23,308 bases of DNA from Albibeggiatoa sp964388965 (lineage in GTDB: Bacteria > Pseudomonadota > Gammaproteobacteria > Beggiatoales > Beggiatoaceae), in assembly GCA_964388965.1 (NCBI GenBank), contig CAYMCP010000056.1, positions 1 to 23,308 of the forward strand, written 5' to 3'. A program made the position numbers and the translations under genes. The notes under the pieces are model-generated. The model searched no databases. It saw only the letters and a list, made by a program, of their open reading frames with translations, and was not told the DNA's origin. Below, one piece after another: positions 15,709-22,758 of this stretch; the stretch's first letter is position 1, and every line of letters begins with the position of its first letter.

Positions 15709-16698
15709 ATGTTAGATTTACCTACGTTAAAAATTAGCGATTATCAACTACCGAATTGCTTAGTGCTCGCACCGATGGCGGGTGTAACTGATCGTCCATT
15801 TCGTCAATTATGCAAACAAATGGGCGCAGGCATGGCAGTATCTGAGATGATTTCATCAAATTCGCTACTATGGGGCAGTGAAAAGACCAAGCGTCGCGCT
15901 GATCATCGTGGTGAAATTGAACCGCGTTCTGTACAAATTGCTGGCGCCGATCCGGCATTAATGGCAGAGGCTGCACGATACAACGTTAAAAATGGAGCGC
16001 AAATTATTGATATTAATATGGGTTGTCCCGCAAAAAAAATATGTAATGTCATGGCAGGCTCCGCATTGCTCAAAGATACAGATTTAGTAAAACGAATTTT
16101 GGACGCGGTTGTAAACGCGGTAGACGTACCAGTTACGTTAAAAATTCGCACCGGTTGGGATAAAGAATCACGCAATGCGCTTCAAATAGCGACAATTGCC
16201 GAACAAGCAGGCGTGCAAGCATTGACTATTCACGGACGGACACGCGCATGTGCCTACAAAGGTGAGGCAGAATACGATACCATCGCAGAGGTAAAAGCCG
16301 CGATCAGCAACATGCCAATTATTGCTAATGGAGATATTCGTAGCGCAGAAAAAGCGAAATTTGTATTAAAATACACTAAAGCGGACGGTATTATGATTGG
16401 ACGTGCTGCACAAGGTAGACCTTGGATATTTAGAGAAATTTGGCATTATTTGCAAACAGGCGAATTGCTACCAGAACCTTTTGTTTCTGAAATACGCGAT
16501 ATTTTACTTAAACATATAGCAAATTTATACCAATTCTACGGTGAACACACTGGTGTGCGTATGGCGCGAAAACATCTAAGTTGGTATAGCAAAGGTCAAC
16601 CTCATGCTGCTTTATTTCGAGATACAATTAATCATGTTGATTCAGCCGCCGAACAAATACGTTTAACACACGATTTTTTTGCTAAATTAGAAAATTAA
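15709..16698 (+). CDS. dusB: DusB, tRNA-dihydrouridine synthase B
   Basis: FMN-dependent enzyme reducing uridine to dihydrouridine in the D-loop of tRNA. The 329-residue protein has a TIM-barrel start LAPMAGVTDRPFRQLC, SEMISSN, the catalytic-cysteine motif INMGCPAKKICN (Cys near 107), LKIRTGWD, IHGRTR, NGDI and GRAAQGRPWIF for phosphate binding of FMN. ATG 15709 is preferred over the TTG at 15706; AGGAT lies just upstream. In most gammaproteobacteria dusB is followed by fis, but here the next gene is a SpoIIE-type phosphatase and no Fis-like sequence is present. The upstream AT-rich block holds the 14-mer also seen at 7055. Confidence 0.96.
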   Translation: MLDLPTLKISDYQLPNCLVLAPMAGVTDRPFRQLCKQMGAGMAVSEMISSNSLLWGSEKTKRRADHRGEIEPRSVQIAGADPALMAEAARYNVKNGAQIIDINMGCPAKKICNVMAGSALLKDTDLVKRILDAVVNAVDVPVTLKIRTGWDKESRNALQIATIAEQAGVQALTIHGRTRACAYKGEAEYDTIAEVKAAISNMPIIANGDIRSAEKAKFVLKYTKADGIMIGRAAQGRPWIFREIWHYLQTGELLPEPFVSEIRDILLKHIANLYQFYGEHTGVRMARKHLSWYSKGQPHAALFRDTINHVDSAAEQIRLTHDFFAKLEN

Positions 16699-16854
16699 AT
16701 TTATTTATACAATTTGACTTCGCTCTCATAATTTAATTATTCGCTTAATTTAACATATTTTGCTTTTTTTGCGTTGTGAGCGAGTAAATCAACATATTTT
16801 TGTCATATCTACTCTTTAAACTAGCGCAAATTTAGCTTGTTATTAGGAAAAGAT

Positions 16855-18966
16855 ATGTTTAATCAATATATTAATCATTCTAAATATTTTAGTTTGCGTA
16901 CAGTTCTACTTGTACCTTTTGTTATTTTAACCGTTACGGCGGTTGGATTAACGGGCTATTTATCTCTCCAAAATAGTTACGTTTCAGTTACAGAATTTGT
17001 TGTTCAATTAAGACAGGAATTAAGCCAGAAAATTTATCACCGTATAGATAGACATTTACAAGCTCCATTACAAGTTAATCAAATGATAATCAATAGTTTA
17101 GAGCTAGGTATTGGAGACGTTTACAATCCACGTAGCTTAGAAATTTTATTTCAGAAATTAATCCGAGACTATCCAACTGTAAACTATGTGCAACTTGGTA
17201 ATATTGAACGGGAATTTTTTGGTTATGAGCGTTTACCCGGCAATCAAGGATTTAATATTGACATTGCTGATGCCGATACAAATTATAGTATGACTACTTA
17301 TGCTACTGATTCAAAAGGATTATTAACTGATAAGAAAATCCGCACTATGCCTGATTATGATCCCCTGATTCGCCCTTGGTATACGCCGGCTGCAAAATCA
17401 AAACAAACCGCTTGGAGTGATGAAGCATATTTGTACTTTCATCACCCACGTTTAGCAATTACGTTAAGCTCTCCCGTATTCACTGAAAAAGGTTTTGTTG
17501 GCATTGTGGGAACAGATTTAATTTTGCTCGAACTTAACAGATTTTTACAACAACAGCAAATTGGTAAAACAGGACAAGCTTTTATCATAGAAAGACAAAC
17601 ACAATTAATGATTGCTACTTCTGCTATTGAAAAACCATTTGTTAAAAATGAAAAAGGTAATATTGAACGTTTATCTTCATTAAATAGTAAAAATATACTC
17701 ACTGCTAAAACGGCTGAATTTTTACAACAACATTTTACGGATTTTAACAATATTAATGCCTCACATTTATTGGATTTTACGATAGACGGAAGACGACATT
17801 ATCTACAAGTCATGCCTTACAAGGACGATATGGGATTAGATTGGTTAATTAGTGTTGTTATTCCAGAATCCGATTTTATGGCACAAATTTATAGAAATAC
17901 CGGAATAACAATTTTTTCAATGGGTATTACTTTGATTATGGCAATTTTTGTAGGACTCATTACTGCCAACTGGATTATTACACCGATAGGACGTTTAAAT
18001 CGAGCGGCTAAAGCATTAAGTCAAGGCGACTGGAATCAGCAGCTTGCCACCAACAGTCATAATGAAATTGGTGAATTAGCGCAATCCTTTGATACAATGG
18101 CAGGACAGTTAAAAGATGTATTTGAAAATTTAGAATTAAAAGTTACAGAACGCACACAAGAATTAGCTCAAGCTAATGAAGAAATTCAAGTATTAAACGA
18201 ATATTTACGTGAAGAAAATCAGCGCATGGGTATGGAATTGGAAATTACTCGCCAATTACAAAAAATGGTGTTGCCGCATGAAGATGAATTAGTAGATGTT
18301 CAGGATTTGGAAATTTCATGTTATATGCAGCCCGCAACGGAGGTCGGTGGTGATTATTACGACATTATTCAATATGGCAATACAGTTAAAATTGCAATTG
18401 GCGATGTAACAGGACATGGTTTAACCAGTGCTGTATTAATGTTAATGGTGCAAACGGCAGTAAGAACGTTATTTACACATAATATGTGTACCACAGAATC
18501 ATGCCTTAGTGTCTTGAATCGTACTATTTATGACAATGTGCAACGTATGGAAACTGATAAAAATCTAAGTTTAACCTTATTAAATTATCAAGATGGTAAA
18601 CTCAGTTTTGTGGGGCAGCATGAAGAAGTGTTAGTTATGCGTAAAAATGGTCACATTGAGCGATTTGATACAATGGATTTAGGCTTTCCAGTGGGTTTGG
18701 AAGCAAATATTGATGCGTTTATTAATCGTGTAGATGTTGAATTAAATCAAGGAGATGGCATTGTTTTATACACGGATGGTATCACAGAAGCAGAAAATAG
18801 TAAGAAGCAATTTTATGGACATGAGCGTTTATGTCATCAGATTGAGCAAAATTGGTTATTATCTGCGCAACAAATCCAACAGAAAATTATCCAAGATGTG
18901 AAGCAACATATTGGTGAATATAAAGTTTTTGATGATATTACTTTGTTAGTGATTAAGCGGAAATAA
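16855..18966 (+). CDS. Sensor PP2C-type phosphatase (dCache-HAMP-SpoIIE)
   Basis: A 703-residue transmembrane serine/threonine phosphatase of the SpoIIE/RsbU group, which usually dephosphorylates an anti-sigma-factor antagonist (STAS protein) in a partner switch. Order: membrane helix (about 16-37), an extracytoplasmic dCache-like ligand domain (about 40-350, with DPLIRPWYTPA typical of Cache), helix (about 351-377), HAMP (about 378-430), coiled coil (about 425-465) and PP2C (about 480-703). Metal-binding motifs are intact: GGDYYD from 498, GDVTGHG from 516, YTDG with Asp641 and FDDITLL with Asp693-Asp694. ATG 16855 has AGGAAA just upstream; a TTG at 16837 is less likely. No STAS or anti-sigma partner is nearby. 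Its 3' end is partly duplicated at 19120-19174. Confidence 0.93.
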   Translation: MFNQYINHSKYFSLRTVLLVPFVILTVTAVGLTGYLSLQNSYVSVTEFVVQLRQELSQKIYHRIDRHLQAPLQVNQMIINSLELGIGDVYNPRSLEILFQKLIRDYPTVNYVQLGNIEREFFGYERLPGNQGFNIDIADADTNYSMTTYATDSKGLLTDKKIRTMPDYDPLIRPWYTPAAKSKQTAWSDEAYLYFHHPRLAITLSSPVFTEKGFVGIVGTDLILLELNRFLQQQQIGKTGQAFIIERQTQLMIATSAIEKPFVKNEKGNIERLSSLNSKNILTAKTAEFLQQHFTDFNNINASHLLDFTIDGRRHYLQVMPYKDDMGLDWLISVVIPESDFMAQIYRNTGITIFSMGITLIMAIFVGLITANWIITPIGRLNRAAKALSQGDWNQQLATNSHNEIGELAQSFDTMAGQLKDVFENLELKVTERTQELAQANEEIQVLNEYLREENQRMGMELEITRQLQKMVLPHEDELVDVQDLEISCYMQPATEVGGDYYDIIQYGNTVKIAIGDVTGHGLTSAVLMLMVQTAVRTLFTHNMCTTESCLSVLNRTIYDNVQRMETDKNLSLTLLNYQDGKLSFVGQHEEVLVMRKNGHIERFDTMDLGFPVGLEANIDAFINRVDVELNQGDGIVLYTDGITEAENSKKQFYGHERLCHQIEQNWLLSAQQIQQKIIQDVKQHIGEYKVFDDITLLVIKRK

Positions 18967-18982
18967 CGCATTCACTTAACTG

Positions 18983-19095
18983 GGCGTTACGCAATTGAAG
19001 TGTTAATTAGTTGATTTTATTAAATTATTCTAAATTAGCACGAAGATATAACACTTTGAATAGACTGAAAATTTTTATTTGAACTGCGTCACTCG
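18983..19095 (+). repeat. 113-bp MITE-like direct repeat, copy 1
   Basis: 110 of 113 bases match the copy at 21278-21390. The ends form imperfect terminal inverted repeats: GGCGTTACGCAATTGAA on the left, and the right end read in reverse is GGAGTGACGCAGTTCAA. It has no coding capacity. This copy shows no obvious target-site duplication (ACTG left, TAAG right). The right end is shared with the repeats at 1-58 and 12498-12572. Confidence 0.85.
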
Positions 19096-19119
19096 TAAGT
19101 TTTTTAAATTTATAACTAG

Positions 19120-19174
19120 GATGTGAAGCAATATATTGGTGAATATAAGGTTTTTGATGATATTATCTTGTTGG
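19120..19174 (+). pseudogene. Decayed duplicate of the 3' end of the SpoIIE-type gene
   Basis: Bases 19120-19174 align without gaps to 18895-18949, inside the last 25 codons of the phosphatase gene, with about six mismatches. The fragment still reads DVKQYIGEYKVFDDIILL (parent DVKQHIGEYKVFDDITLL), then diverges and runs open into the methyltransferase start. It has lost the rest of the gene and has no start or stop of its own. It lies 24 bp downstream of MITE-like copy 1. It is either a remnant of a tandem paralogue or a duplication made when the neighbouring block inserted. Confidence 0.8.
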
Positions 19175-19208
19175 GTTGCAAAACAGACATAGGAGAGATA
19201 TTTGAGAA

Positions 19209-20087
19209 ATGGCGAAATACGAAGAAAACAGTCATACCATTTATCATGGTGACGCTTTGGAAATATTGCGTCGTGAAATACCAGAGGAATCCATTGATTT
19301 GGTATTCGTTGATCCTCCGTACAATATTGGAAAGAAATTTTCAAATTTTCACGATAAATGGCCATCTGATGTTGAGTATGCAAAATGGGCATATCAGTGG
19401 ATTGACGAATGTATAAGGGTTCTGAAACCGACAGGCACAATGTACTTAATGGCAAGTACCCAAGCTATGCCTTACTTTGATTTATACGTGAGAGAGAGAC
19501 TTACAATTCTCACTAGAATTGTTTGGACTTACGATAGTTCTGGTGTCCAAGCTAAGAAATATTATGGCTCAATGTATGAGCCGATTTTGCACTGTGTGAA
19601 GGACGCAAATTCATACTGTTTTAATGCGGACGATATTCTTGTTGAAGCGAAGACTGGCGCAAAACGGAAACTAATTGATTATAGAGGGGAAGTGCCGAAA
19701 CCGTACAATACTAAGAAGGTTCCGGGCAATGTCTGGGAATTTCCTAGGGTGCGCTATCGAATGGATGAATACGAAGAACATCCTTCTCAAAAACCGGAAA
19801 CCTTACTGAAAAGAATTATACATGCTAGCAGTTGTGAGACTGATACAGTACTTGACCCTTTCGCAGGTACATTTACTACCGCTGCTGTTGCCAAGGCACT
19901 AGGTCGAAAAAGCATCAGTATCGAAGCCCAAGGTGAATATGTGAAAATTGGTTTGCGTCGTGTGCTTGGAATGACAGAACATTTTGGCGAAAAACTCGAA
20001 GCCGTAAAAAAGAACACAAAAGTAAAAAACGGTCGCGGCGTAAAGAACGTAGATAAGACGAGAGATATTTTTAGTGTCAATTCATAA
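19209..20087 (+). CDS. YhdJ-like beta-class DNA adenine-N6 methyltransferase
   Basis: A 292-residue DNA methyltransferase using S-adenosylmethionine. The catalytic DPPY motif (VDPPYNIGKKF, residues 35-38) precedes the SAM-binding FxGxx motif (LDPFAGTFTTAAVA, about 216-229), the beta-class order. Conserved blocks RIVWTYDSSGVQAKKYYGSM, YEPIL, LVEAKTGAKRKLIDYR, VPGNVWEFPRVRYRMDEYE and HPSQKPETLLKRII closely resemble what I recall of E. coli YhdJ, whose reported target is ATGCAT. That specificity is inference here. The ATG at 19209 has AGGAGA 12 bases upstream. The last 14 bases overlap a candidate endonuclease gene, whereas E. coli YhdJ is solitary. Codon choice looks less AT-biased than in flanking genes, suggesting transfer. 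Confidence 0.92.
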   Translation: MAKYEENSHTIYHGDALEILRREIPEESIDLVFVDPPYNIGKKFSNFHDKWPSDVEYAKWAYQWIDECIRVLKPTGTMYLMASTQAMPYFDLYVRERLTILTRIVWTYDSSGVQAKKYYGSMYEPILHCVKDANSYCFNADDILVEAKTGAKRKLIDYRGEVPKPYNTKKVPGNVWEFPRVRYRMDEYEEHPSQKPETLLKRIIHASSCETDTVLDPFAGTFTTAAVAKALGRKSISIEAQGEYVKIGLRRVLGMTEHFGEKLEAVKKNTKVKNGRGVKNVDKTRDIFSVNS

Positions 20088-21240
20088 ACATGACTTTACC
20101 GACGAAATTGTTGCTATCATTGATCGCAATATCAGCGGGAAAGGTGAAGAAATACTAAACAAAAGTGAAATCATTCAATATCTCAACATCAAGACAAAAG
20201 CGGCAAACCGTGGTTCAAAATCAAGAGCAGGATTCGCTAATCACTACGCAATATATGTGTTGGTGGAGGATTATTTGAGTGGAGGGTTCAATAAAAAAGG
20301 CGGTTATTCAGATTATGATGGTGCCAAGTTCAGTGACTTGTTTCGTAGGCAACGCAAGTTACCCTTCGGTAGTAAGCTACAGAACCATGCGCTGAATCAC
20401 CGCCTTAATGAAGAATTTAAAAAATACTTCCCAGCGTGTGAACATCTGCCAATCATTCGAGATGCGGAAAGCAATAGGTATTGGATAAACGAAAAGCTTA
20501 TTGTGACTGACGGCATTAACCTTGCCAAGCCAATTAAAGAAATTATTGAGGCATATATTAAAGCAAGACAGAGTGCGTTTTCTGAGTTTATGGCGTACTG
20601 TCAGGAGATAATAGATATAGGTATTCAAGAAGAGTCCCCTGAAAAAGCCATTAGTTTCATCAAGAGGCTCTTCCGTCCAAATGTTGATGCGCGTGTGTTT
20701 GAAATTGCCAGCTTTGCAGTCCTGAAACAGCATTACGCTGATCAAAGGATTTATTGGGGATGGTCTCCTGAAGAGTTCATTGAGGAGTCACTCGTACTTT
20801 ATAAGACTGGTAGAACGAATGCCAATGATGGCGGAATTGATTTTGTGATGAAGCCGCTTGGCAGATTTTTTCAAGTTACCGAAACAGTTGATGCTGGAAA
20901 GTACTTTTTAGATATTGATAAGGTACAACGTTATCCAATAACTTTTGTTGTTAAAACAAATGAATCAGAAGCCGATATTTTAAAAAAAATCGCACATCAA
21001 GCGGAGGCAAAATACCAAATTAAAGCCATTGTGAGAAAGTATATTGAGTCTGTTGAAGAAATTATCAATATACCAAGATTAATGGAAATATTTGAGCAAG
21101 TGCTTGCTGCTGACAAAGGAACCAGTGTAATTGAAGAAATTGTCCTGCAAAGTCGCGTAGAATTTAATTTAGAAGCCGAAGAACAAGACGTTTTAGCTTT
21201 TGAAAAAGCAGAAAGTGGCAGCATAAAAAAAGCAACCTAA
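20074..21240 (+). CDS. Candidate type II restriction endonuclease paired with the methyltransferase
   Basis: A 388-residue soluble protein whose position argues for the cognate endonuclease. It starts at GTG 20074 inside the methyltransferase's last codons; the first in-frame ATG is far downstream. I do not recognise a named family with certainty. The best active-site candidate is TNANDGGIDFVMKPLGRFFQV: D252-G-G-I-D256 followed by Q267-V-T269. This resembles the D-(x)n-Q-x-K layout of Mrr-like PD-(D/E)xK nucleases, but with threonine where lysine is expected; a nearby lysine could substitute. The N-terminal half (KSEIIQYLNIKTKAANRGSK) looks like a basic DNA-binding region. MITE-like copy 2 begins 37 bp after its stop. 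Alternative: a methyltransferase-associated protein of other function. Confidence 0.65.
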   Translation: MSIHKHDFTDEIVAIIDRNISGKGEEILNKSEIIQYLNIKTKAANRGSKSRAGFANHYAIYVLVEDYLSGGFNKKGGYSDYDGAKFSDLFRRQRKLPFGSKLQNHALNHRLNEEFKKYFPACEHLPIIRDAESNRYWINEKLIVTDGINLAKPIKEIIEAYIKARQSAFSEFMAYCQEIIDIGIQEESPEKAISFIKRLFRPNVDARVFEIASFAVLKQHYADQRIYWGWSPEEFIEESLVLYKTGRTNANDGGIDFVMKPLGRFFQVTETVDAGKYFLDIDKVQRYPITFVVKTNESEADILKKIAHQAEAKYQIKAIVRKYIESVEEIINIPRLMEIFEQVLAADKGTSVIEEIVLQSRVEFNLEAEEQDVLAFEKAESGSIKKAT

Positions 21241-21277
21241 CAACAGCAATTCTCATTTTGATACCTTAATCCTATTA

Positions 21278-21390
21278 GGCGTTACGCAATTGAAGTGTTA
21301 ATTAGTTGATTTTATTAAATTATTCTAAATTAGCACGAAGATATAACGCTTTGAATAGACTAAAAATTTTTATTTGAACTGCGTCACTCC
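21278..21390 (+). repeat. 113-bp MITE-like direct repeat, copy 2
   Basis: Same length as and 110/113 identical to 18983-19095. Imperfect terminal inverted repeats are present (GGCGTTACGCA left; GGAGTGACGCA from the right end). This copy is flanked by ATTA on both sides (21274-21277 and 21391-21394), a possible 4-bp target-site duplication, which copy 1 lacks. No transposase gene is in the window, so movement would need one elsewhere. Confidence 0.85.
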
Positions 21391-21551
21391 ATTAGTATAG
21401 ACTTTTGTACAACAATGGCTGTGCTTTATGAAGATGTGGATTTTAATTTAGACGATAAAAATACGTTAAGATAAACGGCGCAGTTATATAAATAACAATA
21501 TGACATATAAAAAATATTTTTATGAAATCATTAGAAAAATCAAAAATTCCC

Positions 21552-22589
21552 ATGCGTCGTTCCGATTTTCACTTTAATTTGCCCGAATCACTCATTGCGC
21601 AATTTCCGAGTCAATCGCGTACCGCTAGCCGTTTGCTACACTTAAATCCTGCGACTAATCAGATTCAAGATTTACAATTTGTTGATTTTCCAAATTTATT
21701 ACAAGCTAATGATTTATTGATATTTAACGATACTCGTGTGATGCCTGCACGCTTGTACGCGCAAAAATCTACTGGTGGAAAAGTTGAAATTTTGATTGAG
21801 CGATTGTTAGATAATAAGCGAGTATTAGCGCAAGTGCGTGCCAATAAAAGCATTAAACTTGAATCAATATTATTGCTTGAAAATGGGACAAGTTTGACTG
21901 TGATACGACGAGTTGATCATTTTTTTGAATTGCAGTTTAATACAGAGTTAGATATTCAGCAAATATTACAACAAGTTGGACATATTCCGTTGCCGCCGTA
22001 CATCAAGCGTGATGATGGTGAACAAGATTTTAATCGTTATCAAACTGTATACGCAAAAAATCTTGGTGCAGTGGCAGCGCCGACCGCAGGTTTACATTTT
22101 GATAAGGCAATTTTGCAACAAATTGAACGAAAAGCTATTAAGATTGATTTTGTCACCCTACACGTCGGTGCAGGTACATTTTCCCCTGTGCGAGTAGATG
22201 ATATTTCACAACATCAAATGCACGCTGAATGGCTCACTGTTTCCGAGTCGGTTTGTCAACAAATTCGAGAAACAAAACAACAAGGTGGTCGAGTGGTTGC
22301 GATTGGTACAACGAGTGTCAGAGCATTAGAATCTGCTGCACAATCTCTTGAAATTAAACCATTTACTGGTGATACACGTATTTTTATTACACCGGGTTAT
22401 CAATTTAAGGTAGTAGATGCGTTATTGACTAATTTTCATTTACCAGAATCAACTTTATTAATGTTAGTCAGTGCATTTGCGGGTTATGAACAAGTCTTAA
22501 AGGCGTACTACCACGCCATTAAACAACAATATCGTTTTTTCAGTTATGGGGATGCGATGTTTACAGAGAGATTGAAAAATGCAGATTAA
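21552..22589 (+). CDS. queA: QueA, S-adenosylmethionine:tRNA ribosyltransferase-isomerase
   Basis: Transfers and isomerises the ribosyl group of SAM onto 7-aminomethyl-7-deazaguanine in tRNA, forming epoxyqueuosine at the wobble position of GUN anticodons. About 345 residues, the normal length. Conserved blocks are DFHFNLPESLIAQFP, LLIFNDTRVMPARL, GGKVEILIER, PLPPYIKR, QTVYAKNLGAVAAPTAGLHFD, VTLHVGAGTFSPVR, GTTSVRALESAA, VDALLTNFHLPESTLLMLVSAF and YRFFSYGDAMF. I prefer ATG 21552 because the family's first conserved residues follow it; ATG 21522 in frame would add ten residues. Neither has a strong Shine-Dalgarno. tgt, its frequent neighbour, is not adjacent. It is convergent with a tRNA gene 13 bp beyond its stop. 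Confidence 0.96.
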   Translation: MRRSDFHFNLPESLIAQFPSQSRTASRLLHLNPATNQIQDLQFVDFPNLLQANDLLIFNDTRVMPARLYAQKSTGGKVEILIERLLDNKRVLAQVRANKSIKLESILLLENGTSLTVIRRVDHFFELQFNTELDIQQILQQVGHIPLPPYIKRDDGEQDFNRYQTVYAKNLGAVAAPTAGLHFDKAILQQIERKAIKIDFVTLHVGAGTFSPVRVDDISQHQMHAEWLTVSESVCQQIRETKQQGGRVVAIGTTSVRALESAAQSLEIKPFTGDTRIFITPGYQFKVVDALLTNFHLPESTLLMLVSAFAGYEQVLKAYYHAIKQQYRFFSYGDAMFTERLKNAD

Positions 22590-22602
22590 GATGTCAGATA
22601 TA

Positions 22603-22679
22603 TGGTGGGCCTGGTAGGACTTGAACCTACGACCTGCCGATTATGAGTCGGTTGCTCTAACCAACTGAGCTACAAGCCC
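22603..22679 (-). tRNA. tRNA-Met (CAT), probably elongator
   Basis: The minus strand folds as a complete cloverleaf. The acceptor stem GGGCTTG pairs with CAGGCCC (one G-T pair), discriminator A and an encoded CCA. The D-arm region is GTAGCTCAGTTGGTTAGAGCA, the anticodon arm is CCGA-CTCATAA-TCGG with anticodon CAT, and the T-arm is GTAGG-TTCAAGT-CCTAC. The paired first base of the acceptor stem excludes initiator tRNA. tRNA-Ile2 also carries CAT and cannot be wholly excluded, but the body resembles elongator tRNA-Met. Length is 77 nt with CCA. The gene stands alone. Confidence 0.93.
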
Positions 22680-22758
22680 TTATCTATACTCGCGCCGTTG
22701 ACTACTAACAGCTATCAAGTTTTGAGATTATAACACTATATGAGGAGAAAGTTCAAGT

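Noticed and set aside
18983..21390. Complete insertion sequence or composite transposon
   Set aside because: No transposase gene lies between or in the repeats, and only one copy has a possible target-site duplication.
21414..21473. Short open frame of 19 codons before queA (begins MAVLYEDVDF)
   Set aside because: It is too short, has no clear ribosome-binding site and no recognisable family. It may be a remnant but is not supportable as a gene.
22603..22679. Initiator tRNA-Met
   Set aside because: The first acceptor-stem pair is a proper G-C, while bacterial initiator tRNA has an unpaired first position.
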